Made by a program: the position numbers and the translations under genes
Notes under the pieces: model-generated
The model's input: only the letters and a program-made list of their open reading frames with translations
What the model was told of the DNA's origin: nothing
Database searches by the model: none
In this document: positions 31,758 through 39,697 of the stretch, one piece after another
How positions within the stretch are numbered: the stretch's first letter is position 1
Layout: each line of letters starts with the position of its first letter
Assembly: GCA_027315225.1 (NCBI GenBank)
Contig: DAHUYJ010000005.1
Location: 1-48,635, forward strand
Source: Candidatus Saccharimonadota bacterium
GTDB taxonomy: Bacteria; Patescibacteriota; Saccharimonadia; Saccharimonadales; UBA4665
Direction of reading: 5' to 3'
DNA length: 48,635 bases

Positions 31758-32666
31758 CTACGTACCTGGAGCGTGGCCTGTTTCCGCTGCATAGTCATGG
31801 AATTTAGCGGCCGTGGGCGTGATGCGAATTATCATGAAATCACCTTTCGCCAGTTCCGTGACTGGCGGCGCGTGCACTCCTTCCTTATAGTTCCGCGCCC
31901 TGACCAGAAGCGCGAACATTTCGCTCCTGGTTTCCTGGTCTGTTTCAACCTCTGCCGTGCCCTGCAACTGCACCGTCTTCATGGTGCCTGGCTCATGGAC
32001 GGTGACCGCAACTTGGTTATGCGCATAAATATTACGGCCTTTGGTTGTCTCGGACCTGGTCAGAACATACACGGAGCCCCGATAGTTAACGGCATAGTAG
32101 ACGACCGCCCCGTACACGTTGCCAGTCCGGTCAACCGTGGAAAGGACTGCTAGTTCATGCCGTCTAAGAAAATCAAGGGCTTCCTGGCTGAATTTCGCGC
32201 CGGGCGGCAACGGCCCGCCCGAAGCAAGCCGTTGACTAGATTTGTCTCTTGGGCCGTCATAGTTGTAGGTTTTGCCGGCTATACGCTTGGTCTCTACATA
32301 GCGCATAAATATACGAGCGGAGGCAGAATTGACAAAGTTAATAACATAATCGTGAATCCGGGTATGTAGCGTCACCGAAACGAACAGCCCGGCCCGCGTT
32401 GTCGTCACGCCGGAAACGATGTCATAAGTCAATTCATCAAAAGTTAAGAATAGCGGCTTGCGGTCCAGGAATATGACGCGCTCGTCAGTAGCCACCAGCC
32501 ACGCCAGGCCGCCCGGATATGACCCATACACAACACCGCCAATGTGCTCATTCGGGTTGATTATTTTAACCAGCTCCCTACTCTCCGGCGTCCGGCGGCC
32601 GATCACTCCCGCCCCGACCGTTTTCAACTCGTTGCGTATACGCTTGGCATGCTCCTTATTGTCCAT
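31758..32666 (-). CDS. Bacterial PH domain fused to PNPOx-like flavoprotein domain
   Basis: A 302-residue fusion. Residues 25-130 read as a bacterial pleckstrin-homology (YokE-like) domain: GGVVYGSYPGGLAWLVATDERVIFLDRKPLF ... SVTLHT. Residues about 160-300 read as a pyridoxamine-5'-phosphate-oxidase-like split barrel with LAVLSTVDRTGNVYGAVVYYA, which in relatives binds FMN or F420. The enzyme substrate is not known. It is convergent with baeRF, 2 bp apart. TATTAT lies 6 nt before the ATG, again without a Shine-Dalgarno. Confidence 0.83.
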   Translation of the reverse strand: MDNKEHAKRIRNELKTVGAGVIGRRTPESRELVKIINPNEHIGGVVYGSYPGGLAWLVATDERVIFLDRKPLFLTFDELTYDIVSGVTTTRAGLFVSVTLHTRIHDYVINFVNSASARIFMRYVETKRIAGKTYNYDGPRDKSSQRLASGGPLPPGAKFSQEALDFLRRHELAVLSTVDRTGNVYGAVVYYAVNYRGSVYVLTRSETTKGRNIYAHNQVAVTVHEPGTMKTVQLQGTAEVETDQETRSEMFALLVRARNYKEGVHAPPVTELAKGDFMIIRITPTAAKFHDYAAETGHAPGT

Positions 32667-32672
32667 GCGGTA

Positions 32673-32678
32673 ATAATA
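32673..32678 (-). promoter_or_regulatory. Leaderless -10 element of the PH-PNPOx gene
   Basis: Minus strand TATTAT, TACCGC, ATG 32666. The -35 is not convincing. Confidence 0.55.
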
Positions 32679-32815
32679 GGCTCCTGGTGCCCCGAAAGAC
32701 TATGATCCCTGCCACTTAAATCCAGTTGCTGCCAGATTTCTCACTGAACCCGCACGGCTTTCTATCTTACAATAGACCGGCGTAACAAAGGTAATACCAA
32801 AGGAGGGTACGTTTA

Positions 32816-33064
32816 ATGGCAGGCCAGCAACTGCGTAACGACTCTAGGAATCGTTCACTTGATGACGTACTGGAAGAGGAACGGCCGGGAAAATTGGCGA
32901 GAGACGTGGAGCAGGAGCCGTTGCCAGAAGATAACGACAGCCCGGCAGCACCAGCGCGCAACCTGCACGCCTCTTCTACGCCCGAGGATCATCCTTTGAC
33001 CGACTTTGCGGATCAGGACCAGGCATACGAAGAAGGCAGCGACCCCGTAGAGCAGTGGGTGTGA
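32816..33064 (+). CDS. Small acidic protein of unknown function
   Basis: An 82-residue, strongly acidic, Pro/Asp/Glu-rich protein with no membrane segment, probably unstructured. A strong AAGGAGG precedes the ATG by 9 nt and TACAAT lies further upstream. It overlaps the DUF3175 frame by 4 bp (GTGA), so the two are translationally coupled. Its acidity suggests a partner role for a basic protein such as the neighbour, but that is guesswork. Confidence 0.65.
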   Translation: MAGQQLRNDSRNRSLDDVLEEERPGKLARDVEQEPLPEDNDSPAAPARNLHASSTPEDHPLTDFADQDQAYEEGSDPVEQWV

Positions 33065-33342
33065 ATAAGACCATGCCTAAGTGGTCTAAGCACGTCACCG
33101 ATACGAGCAATGCCCTTGACCTGGAAAAAGGCGTATTTACCTGGAAAAACCCGGAACGGATCGCTATCTCCATCAAGCAATCAGCTGAGCGCAGTACGCG
33201 CCGGAAAAGTTCGGTGCACCAATCGGCCATGTCTATGCTGAATTTTTACATCAATAGGGCGGGGAGCCAGATCACCGACGAGCAAAAAGCAATTCTTCAA
33301 AAAACCAAACAGGAATTACGCAAGCTCTTTAATGACCCGTAA
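33061..33342 (+). CDS. DUF3175 protein
   Basis: A protein of about 93 residues matching DUF3175: KWSKHVTDTSNALDLEKGVF near the start, then SIKQSAERSTRRKSS and SAMSMLNFYINRAG. The start is either GTG 33061, overlapping the previous stop (GTGA), or ATG 33073. The protein is basic, in contrast with the acidic protein before it. DUF3175 has no known biochemical role; it is common in soil bacteria and often near stress genes. Confidence 0.85.
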   Translation: MNKTMPKWSKHVTDTSNALDLEKGVFTWKNPERIAISIKQSAERSTRRKSSVHQSAMSMLNFYINRAGSQITDEQKAILQKTKQELRKLFNDP

Positions 33343-33426
33343 CGAGCAGCGCATTATTACAATTGACGTTATTGGTGTCCGTTTGCAGCTGTTCTTCTGC
33401 GCAATGATTTTTCTGTGTGGGGATCA

Positions 33427-33468
33427 TGACATTTATCACCATTCGCAATGATTTAATAACTATTTAAT
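33427..33468 (+). promoter_or_regulatory. FNR-like box and aligned promoter of regulator B
   Basis: TGAC-ATTT-ATCA at 33427-33438 is an FNR-type palindrome. A -10 candidate TTTAAT lies at 33463-33468, which would put the box centre about 42 bp before the transcription start, the place for a class II activator. The 13-mer TGACATTTATCAC recurs exactly at 40571. Regulator B may control itself, or regulator A may act here. Confidence 0.6.
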
Positions 33469-33516
33469 AAACAAGGCTTATTTTGGTTTGGTAAGAAGAC
33501 GGCAACAGGAGCTTTT

Positions 33517-34197
33517 ATGGGAGCTGCACCGCCACAATCAGGGCTTAGGCAACTATTCAATCGCGGACGTGAGCTTGCGTACCAAAAAGACGATATCATA
33601 ATCCGGCCCGGCGATACCCCGTCGGGAGTGTATTACATAGTCTCTGGCTGGGTGAAAGTCTATACTTTGTGCCGCGATGGTGAACCGAATATCATCATGT
33701 CCCTCGGCGCCGGAGAGGCTTTCCCTATGGCCTGGGCAGTAAGCGGCATCCAAAGGGACATTGGTTTCGCCGCCTTGGACAGCACTAAGGTCCGTCGCAT
33801 TTCACAGCAGGATTTCACGCAAGCACTTAAGTTTGACTCATCTATAACGAACGACGTACTGCGAGTCCTGGCTGGCTATTTCTTCGCGCTTGCAAGCGAA
33901 GTTGACAATTTGCAATACCGCAGCGCCCGTGAAAAGGTCGTTTTTCGACTGGTCTTTTTAGCCAATAACTTCGGTAGAAAGGATGGTTCCAGGATAATCA
34001 TCGCCACTCGTGTCACAAATGATTACATCGCTCGCTCAACCAATATGACTCGCGAAACGGCAAGCCGGGAATTAAGCCGTCTAAGCCGCAAACAGCTTAT
34101 CAGGAGCATGAGCGGCCAGATTATAATTCCGGACCTGGGACGGCTATGTAACGAGATCAGTCGCCACTTCAACCCCTCAACGCTTAGCCTGGACTGA
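33517..34197 (+). CDS. Crp/Fnr-family regulator B
   Basis: A 226-residue regulator with an N-terminal beta roll (PGDTPSGVYYIVSGWVKVY, then ITMSLGAGEAFPMAWAV), a dimerisation helix and a winged helix-turn-helix with recognition segment M-T-R-E-T-A-S-R-E-L. It shares FPM-x-W-A with regulator A in place of the cAMP-binding loop, so the two are paralogues sensing an unknown signal, likely neither cAMP nor an Fe-S state (no Cys set). CAGGAG lies 5 nt before the ATG. It sits upstream of the two-component genes with a 93-111 bp gap. Confidence 0.9.
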   Translation: MGAAPPQSGLRQLFNRGRELAYQKDDIIIRPGDTPSGVYYIVSGWVKVYTLCRDGEPNIIMSLGAGEAFPMAWAVSGIQRDIGFAALDSTKVRRISQQDFTQALKFDSSITNDVLRVLAGYFFALASEVDNLQYRSAREKVVFRLVFLANNFGRKDGSRIIIATRVTNDYIARSTNMTRETASRELSRLSRKQLIRSMSGQIIIPDLGRLCNEISRHFNPSTLSLD

Positions 34198-34308
34198 TTA
34201 TCACGGATCCGGGTATGAGTACGTTTGCCCCGTAACAAAAACTGTGTATAACTTTTAATATGGATTTAATAATTGGTCTGTTAAATACAGGTGAAGCGTA
34301 CGAGCCAT

Positions 34309-35025
34309 ATGAAGTTATTACTCATTGATGACAACACCTCCCTCACCAAGAGCATAGCAGGCTTCTTAGAGAGTACGTGGGATGTTACCGCTGCTTATAG
34401 CGGCGAAGACGGGATAAAGCTTGCCCGGAGCGGCAATTACGACGTCATTGTGCTGGATTTAAACTTGCCCGACGTAAGCGGCAATTCCGTATGTCGAAGT
34501 TTGCGCAGGTTCGGAGTGACAGCGCCTATATTGGTATTGAGCGGCATAACAGAGTTGAACTCTAAAATCAGCCTGCTGCAGTCCGGGGCCGACGACTATG
34601 TAACCAAGCCTTTTGATATCAGCGAACTACAAGCTCGCCTATTGGCTTTGTTGCGCCGGGGACGCCTGGATGACCCAAAGGCGCCGTACCTGCTCAAAGC
34701 CGACAACTTGGTGCTCGACCCGCTCAAGAGGCGCGTCGAGCGAAGCGGCCGCACCATTACATTACGCCGTAAAGAGTTCGACATCTTGGAATACCTACTA
34801 CGTAACCAAGGGCGAGTCGTGACTCGCGGGATGATTATGGATAACGTCTGGGACGCTGATAGCGATTCGTGGAATAACACCGTCGACGTGCACATAAAGT
34901 CATTACGGGACAAGGTTGACCGTCCCTTTAAACGGCAACTCATAACCACTGCTTACGGGTTGGGCTATACGATTAATGAACGGTATGGCCGGCGAGTAAA
35001 ATCAAGGGAAAGGAGGAGCTCATGA
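34309..35025 (+). CDS. OmpR-family response regulator
   Basis: A 238-residue regulator: receiver with phospho-acceptor D50 (VIVLDLNLPD), D7-D8 acidic pair and K100 (YVTKPFD); a C-terminal winged helix of the Trans_reg_C type ends the protein (EFDILEYLLRNQGRVVTR ... TTAYGLGYTI). I chose ATG 34309, which opens with the conserved receiver strand, over GTG 34291, which lies 4 nt after TTAAAT and could be a leaderless start. Its stop overlaps the 39-codon ORF (ATGA), and the sensor kinase follows. Probable target is its own operon including the terpene genes, from context only. Confidence 0.93.
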   Translation: MKLLLIDDNTSLTKSIAGFLESTWDVTAAYSGEDGIKLARSGNYDVIVLDLNLPDVSGNSVCRSLRRFGVTAPILVLSGITELNSKISLLQSGADDYVTKPFDISELQARLLALLRRGRLDDPKAPYLLKADNLVLDPLKRRVERSGRTITLRRKEFDILEYLLRNQGRVVTRGMIMDNVWDADSDSWNNTVDVHIKSLRDKVDRPFKRQLITTAYGLGYTINERYGRRVKSRERRSS

Positions 35026-35141
35026 AAACCGTCATTACTAGTATACTGACTGATCCCAGTGTGCGCGACGACACCGCTGTTGAAGCCGCGTTGCTGAAGC
35101 AAACCGTGGCTATTCCATGGGATAGTGCGCCAACCAACTGA
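35022..35141 (+). CDS. 39-residue peptide between response regulator and kinase
   Basis: ATG 35022 overlaps the response-regulator stop (ATGA) and has a perfect AAAGGAGGAG ribosome site ending 3 nt upstream, the strongest in the region. The product (first residues MKTVITSILTDPSV, last DSAPTN) is a soluble helix-like peptide with one Trp and no membrane or signal segment. The kinase starts 82 bp after its stop. I do not know the family. The ribosome site and exact coupling support translation. Confidence 0.6.
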   Translation: MKTVITSILTDPSVRDDTAVEAALLKQTVAIPWDSAPTN

Positions 35142-35222
35142 ATTCTTGCACCGCCTAAAGACGCTTTGGACGTCAAGCATTGCTTGGTATGCTGTGTTTA
35201 AGTATATTTCGTGAGGGACCTG

Positions 35223-36605
35223 GTGAATACTCGTAGTATATATCAAGCTTTGATCGCGCCCCGGTCTGCAGATCCAAATACCCAGAATCAGGAGATAGTC
35301 CTTAATTGGTTATTAGTAGCGTCACTAGGTTTGACGCTGGCCGCATTTGTTAGCACGGTCGCTGACTACATAAGTTTGCAAGCCGATTATCTCCTGGACA
35401 GATTGTTTATTTTGTGCGGGGTGTTTGTATTTTTTGGCCTATTGCTACTTTTATCAAGGCAACGGCAGCAGCGAATAGTCCCATCGTTAATTTTAGTAGC
35501 TATCTTCTTTATCGCCGCGTCTTTGATAATCTTTCGCTGGGATATTAGCAACCCTTTCGGTGTTTTATTATTCAGTGTTGCAATAGTAATAGCAGGAATT
35601 TTGCTGAGTGCCCGCTTCTCGTTATATACAGCCCTCTTGACTATTCTCGCGCTCAGCGTCTACATGTGGGGTAAAACCCACGGCATTTGGTCGCCCAACC
35701 TGTCATGGATACGTCAGCCAAGCCGTGCAGCCGACGTGGCAAGTTTCAGTGCCATTTATGCAGTGCTGGCCTTAACTACCTGGCTATTCAATCGGCAAAT
35801 GGAAACGGCGCTAAGCAGGGCAAACCGCTCCGAAAGGGCCCTTAAGCGCCAGAAAGATCTGCTCGAGATAAAAGTCGAACAGCGAACGCGGGAGTTACAG
35901 GCCGCGCAACTGGAACAGGTCCAACAGTTCTACCGGCTTGCCGAACTTGGACGTCTGAGCACGGCGCTCTTTCACGACTTAGCTAATCATGTCATGAGTG
36001 TCAGCATTGATATAGAAGGGCTGCAGAAACGGCAACAATCCGATATGCTGGCCCGGATAAAGGAGAACATTCACCACATCGACGGCGTTGTAAGGCGGGT
36101 CCGCCGGCAAATAGGCGGCAAAAACGAGATAGAGCGCTTCAATGTCATTGAAGAGATACGTGAAGTCATATCTATGTTAACTTACTTTGGTGACCGAAGG
36201 CGGGTTTCTATAGAACTACGAGAACTACCATCGCGTAAGCCTATACCGTTTCGCGGAGACCTGACGCGTTTTCGGCAGTTGGTCATTAACCTGCTTTCTA
36301 ATGCAATTGAAGCATACCCCGCGGTCAGGAGCGGGCGAAAACAGCGGCCTGTGATTATAAGCGTCTCGCGGCCTCCAGGCACGTTAATTATCGAGGTGGC
36401 GGATTGCGGGGAGGGTATTCGCCCGGCCATGAAGGCTAAGGTTTTCGAGCCGTTTTACAGTACAAAAGACACGGGCACCGGCATTGGCTTGTTTATTGTC
36501 AAGAAAATCGTTGAGGAAGATCTGGGCGGTACTATTAGCGTAACCAGTGATAAGCGAACAGGGACAACATTTACCGTAACATTGCCTCTTAAACATCATG
36601 GATAA
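35223..36605 (+). CDS. Membrane histidine kinase
   Basis: A sensor kinase of about 460 residues: six membrane helices (residues about 25-190) without a large sensor loop, a coiled coil (200-235), an H-box with phospho-acceptor H251 (ALFHDLANH), and a HATPase with N box (NLLSNAIEAY), DCGEGI, and GTGIGLFIVKK. Most helices lie next to each other, so it probably senses a membrane or internal signal. Start GTG 35223 has GAGGG 5 nt upstream; GTG 35211 is the other candidate. Its final codons overlap the terpene-synthase start by 8 bp, so the kinase and terpene gene are one translation unit. Confidence 0.92.
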   Translation: MNTRSIYQALIAPRSADPNTQNQEIVLNWLLVASLGLTLAAFVSTVADYISLQADYLLDRLFILCGVFVFFGLLLLLSRQRQQRIVPSLILVAIFFIAASLIIFRWDISNPFGVLLFSVAIVIAGILLSARFSLYTALLTILALSVYMWGKTHGIWSPNLSWIRQPSRAADVASFSAIYAVLALTTWLFNRQMETALSRANRSERALKRQKDLLEIKVEQRTRELQAAQLEQVQQFYRLAELGRLSTALFHDLANHVMSVSIDIEGLQKRQQSDMLARIKENIHHIDGVVRRVRRQIGGKNEIERFNVIEEIREVISMLTYFGDRRRVSIELRELPSRKPIPFRGDLTRFRQLVINLLSNAIEAYPAVRSGRKQRPVIISVSRPPGTLIIEVADCGEGIRPAMKAKVFEPFYSTKDTGTGIGLFIVKKIVEEDLGGTISVTSDKRTGTTFTVTLPLKHHG

Positions 36606-38583
36606 ACGCAGCGGCCTGCCCTCGAAAGATATTGAGGTTGCTCTCAATAAGGGCATATCCTATTTGGCAAGCGTCCAACACGCCGACGGAGGCTTTGACA
36701 GCTTCTCCAGCCCCTCAAGGGTCCGGTTCAAAAAAGCCTACGCGTATAGGACAACGTTTGTGCCGTCTTTGATTCTGGCTGCGTTAAGCGGTCTGGAGGC
36801 GTCGGCCGGGCGCAGTATGCGTCAAAAACTATTCAAGTTCGTACGCGCCCAAAGAAGCCCAAGTTGGTCATTCAACTATTGGGCGTTGCGGTCCTGGGAG
36901 CGCAAACAACTGCCATACCCGGATGACTTGGATGATACTTGCTGCGCACTCATAGGATTAGCGCTTCATAATAAGGTATCGATAGGCCCGGCCACTCTGG
37001 CCGCTATGGTCAAGCTACTGGTCGCCACGGAGACGCAACCGGGTGGACCTTACCGTACCTGGCTAGTGCCACCTGATGGCCCTGCACAGTGGCAGGATAT
37101 CGACCTGGCTGTTAATGCCAACGTCGCCTATCTATTGTCATTGGTGAGTGAGCCCCTGCCAAACATAACAAGCTTTTTAGAAAAAGCTATCCGTAACCGC
37201 CGGTTGGTTTCACCATATTACGCCTCGGAGTATCCGTTGCTTTACTATGTGTCCCGCGGCTACCAGGGTTCACGGTCCGAAGACTTACGGACGATCGCCA
37301 AACGATTACGTAATCAAAACAAGGCTCTTGGCCCTTTGGAGAATGCCACTTTGCTCACTTCATTGTTGCGATTGAACGATCCGGATGTAGAGCTTTTGGC
37401 ATCACGCTTATTAGACACCCAACGCCAGGACGGCTCCTGGACGGCTGGAGCTTTTTGCCTGGATCCAGCCCGCAGCGGGAAGAAATACTACCATGGCAGC
37501 GAAAGCCTAACTACCGCCCTAGCACTGGAGGCGCTTAATCTTTATCGGGAAAGGGCTGGCCGTTCGGCGATAGAACGCCAGCCACAAGACTACGTGCCCG
37601 CCTTTGGTACGCAGGCAGGGCAAGTATTGGGTGCCGTAGGGGAAAAAAGCAGTCATCTTGGCCCAGAACTGCGCGGCGCCCTACGCAATTACATGCAGCG
37701 TACCGTGCATTCCCCCAATGGCACGGAAATAATATCCTTGGCACAGCGCTTTAACTGCTCGCTAACGCATCCTCTTGGCCATAACCACCCGGCCTTGATG
37801 CGGCTTGGCTTGGCAAACGCTTACGGCTGGGCAGCATACACCATTTTTGACGATTTTATGGACGAAGAGGGACGAACACGGTTGCTGCCGGTAGCAGTAG
37901 CGGCGTTGCGATACTCGCTTTCAACCTTTGAAGGGGTACTCCCTGAAGACGCTAGTTTCCATACATATATCCACCAAGTATTTGATGCCATCGATGCCGC
38001 CAATGCGTGGGAACTGGCCCATTGCCGCTTCCTGGTCAGCGATAGGGCCATCACAATTAAGAAACTGCCTGGATACAGCGACGCGTCACGGTTGGCCGAG
38101 CGTTCCCTAGGGCATGCACTTGGGCCTTTGTCCTTGCTCCACCTGAACGGAGCGGGATTTGATGGGAACCTGATGCGCAGCGTGCGTCAGGCCTTCATAC
38201 ATTACCTGGCGGCCCGCCAACTGAATGATGACCTCCATGACTGGCAGACAGACCTAGCCAAAGGCCACATTACGCTTGTAGTAGCCCGTATACTGGAAGA
38301 CCTGCAGCTCAAACCCGGCCTCCATGATCTGGAAGCCATAATGCCGGTTGCGGGGCGTCAGTTTTGGAACCACAGCATAATTGCACTTTGCCGTACCGTT
38401 CAGGAGCAAACTGTACTTAGCCGACAAAACCTCGGCAACTTGCCACAATTAAAGCGCCCCAACTTCATCACTGAGCTGCTGGACCGTATAGACACCTCGT
38501 TGCAGGAGACTCTCACTAGCCAGGACCAGGCCCGGCGTTTCTTGAGGCACTACAGCCGCAAAGTCCCGAAAGGAACGAGGTGA
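36598..38583 (+). CDS. Fused class II terpene-cyclase-like / class I isoprenoid-synthase protein
   Basis: A 661-residue two-part protein. Residues 1-320 form an alpha-barrel prenyltransferase/squalene-cyclase-repeat domain with glycine-rich turns (HADGGFDSF, RQDGSWTAGAF) and D110-L-D-D113-T, the DxDD acid motif of class II terpene cyclases. Residues about 345-655 form an isoprenoid-synthase-like helical domain with D418-D-F-M-D422 (DDxxD) and N543-D-D-L-H-D548, the two metal-binding motifs. Together this resembles bifunctional class II/class I diterpene synthases, but is not a close match to a group I can name. The start overlaps the kinase by 8 bp; the stop overlaps the prenyl-diphosphate synthase by GTGA. 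Product unknown. Confidence 0.87.
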   Translation: MDKRSGLPSKDIEVALNKGISYLASVQHADGGFDSFSSPSRVRFKKAYAYRTTFVPSLILAALSGLEASAGRSMRQKLFKFVRAQRSPSWSFNYWALRSWERKQLPYPDDLDDTCCALIGLALHNKVSIGPATLAAMVKLLVATETQPGGPYRTWLVPPDGPAQWQDIDLAVNANVAYLLSLVSEPLPNITSFLEKAIRNRRLVSPYYASEYPLLYYVSRGYQGSRSEDLRTIAKRLRNQNKALGPLENATLLTSLLRLNDPDVELLASRLLDTQRQDGSWTAGAFCLDPARSGKKYYHGSESLTTALALEALNLYRERAGRSAIERQPQDYVPAFGTQAGQVLGAVGEKSSHLGPELRGALRNYMQRTVHSPNGTEIISLAQRFNCSLTHPLGHNHPALMRLGLANAYGWAAYTIFDDFMDEEGRTRLLPVAVAALRYSLSTFEGVLPEDASFHTYIHQVFDAIDAANAWELAHCRFLVSDRAITIKKLPGYSDASRLAERSLGHALGPLSLLHLNGAGFDGNLMRSVRQAFIHYLAARQLNDDLHDWQTDLAKGHITLVVARILEDLQLKPGLHDLEAIMPVAGRQFWNHSIIALCRTVQEQTVLSRQNLGNLPQLKRPNFITELLDRIDTSLQETLTSQDQARRFLRHYSRKVPKGTR

Positions 38584-39659
38584 TATCTCAAGCTGGGGCA
38601 GTTCTCCGGTACCGACCCGACGTGTCAGGCCGCATGGAGACATTCCTAGCCAGCCAGCTTAAGTCGGCTAGCGGCGGTCCGGCATGGAAGGCTGATGTCA
38701 TTAGGCGTTTGAACCGGTTTGTTCGCGGCGGTAAATTGTTGCGAAGCAGCTTGGTATGTTACAGCTACAGGCTTTTTGAGCAGGAGCAGTCCGATTCGCT
38801 ACCGGGGGCCATTCTAGACGTCGCCATAGCAACGGAATTATTGCACGCCGCACTATTGATTCATGATGACATCATCGATGACGATGACGTACGCCGTGGC
38901 CAGCCGGCTATCCACAGGCAATACAGCGACCTTATGCAGAAACGTCCAGCAGCGGCTGACCACTTCGGAACAAGCATGGCTCTCTGTGCCGGAGATATGG
39001 TGCTGTCTATGTCCTTCGGGCTGCTTGCCGGGGCTGACAGCATAAGGCCGGGCACAGTTGGAAAACTCAACAACCTGTTTGCTGACACATTAGTCACTAC
39101 CGCGGCCGGCCAAATGCAGGATATCAACCTAGGTGCATTGGCGAACCGCCCGGACAAACGTCAGATCTACGAGGTTATGAGAGCAAAAACCGCTATGTAT
39201 TCAGTAGCATTGCCGCTAATAGCTGGAGCAATCACAGCCGGGCAGCCCTCCGCTTTGTACCGCCAGTTGCAAGGCCTGGGGCTGATAATCGGAACCATAT
39301 TCCAGATCCGGGACGACGAATTAGGAGTGTACGCCAAGACCGAAACAACAGGTAAGCCTGTCGGCTCTGATATCCGGGAGGGAAAGAAAACATTGCTACA
39401 CTACTACGTATGGCGGGCCGCCAGCCCGCAGGAGCAGGAACGGTTGAGTAACGCCTTCGGCAACCCGGATGCCAGCGCTTCAGACATCGCTGCAGTTCGA
39501 AAAATAATGACGCGGCATCAGGTGAGAAAGCACTTGCAACTAGATGTCGACACGCTTGAACGCCGTGCCCGTCAGCACATAGACCGCATCGCTATGGATC
39601 GGGCGGCCAAACAAGAGCTATGCAGACTGGTTGCCTACTGCAGCCGCAGAAAAGCATAA
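38580..39659 (+). CDS. Polyprenyl (probably geranylgeranyl) diphosphate synthase
   Basis: A 359-residue trans-prenyltransferase. First Asp-rich motif D96-D-I-I-D100 (LLIHDDIIDDDD), GGKLLR basic motif near 51, second motif near D245-D246 (QIRDDELG, third Asp replaced by Gly as in many relatives), and GSDIREGKKT. The residue five before the first motif is Ala and four before is Leu; FPP synthases usually have an aromatic there, so C20 or longer is likely. GTG start overlaps the terpene-synthase stop (GTGA), with AAAGGA upstream. It would feed the adjacent cyclase. Confidence 0.93.
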   Translation: MISQAGAVLRYRPDVSGRMETFLASQLKSASGGPAWKADVIRRLNRFVRGGKLLRSSLVCYSYRLFEQEQSDSLPGAILDVAIATELLHAALLIHDDIIDDDDVRRGQPAIHRQYSDLMQKRPAAADHFGTSMALCAGDMVLSMSFGLLAGADSIRPGTVGKLNNLFADTLVTTAAGQMQDINLGALANRPDKRQIYEVMRAKTAMYSVALPLIAGAITAGQPSALYRQLQGLGLIIGTIFQIRDDELGVYAKTETTGKPVGSDIREGKKTLLHYYVWRAASPQEQERLSNAFGNPDASASDIAAVRKIMTRHQVRKHLQLDVDTLERRARQHIDRIAMDRAAKQELCRLVAYCSRRKA

Positions 39660-39697
39660 CGCAGAGCAGATTCGCATATTTGTTATATCATGTGGCT

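Noticed and set aside
29391-34197. Toxin-antitoxin or phage-defence island
   Set aside because: No nuclease, abortive-infection or integrase motif was found; the genes fit stress regulation better.
34193-34203. TGATTATCA after the regulator B stop as an FNR box
   Set aside because: Half-sites are too close; the N4 spacing of the other boxes is missing.
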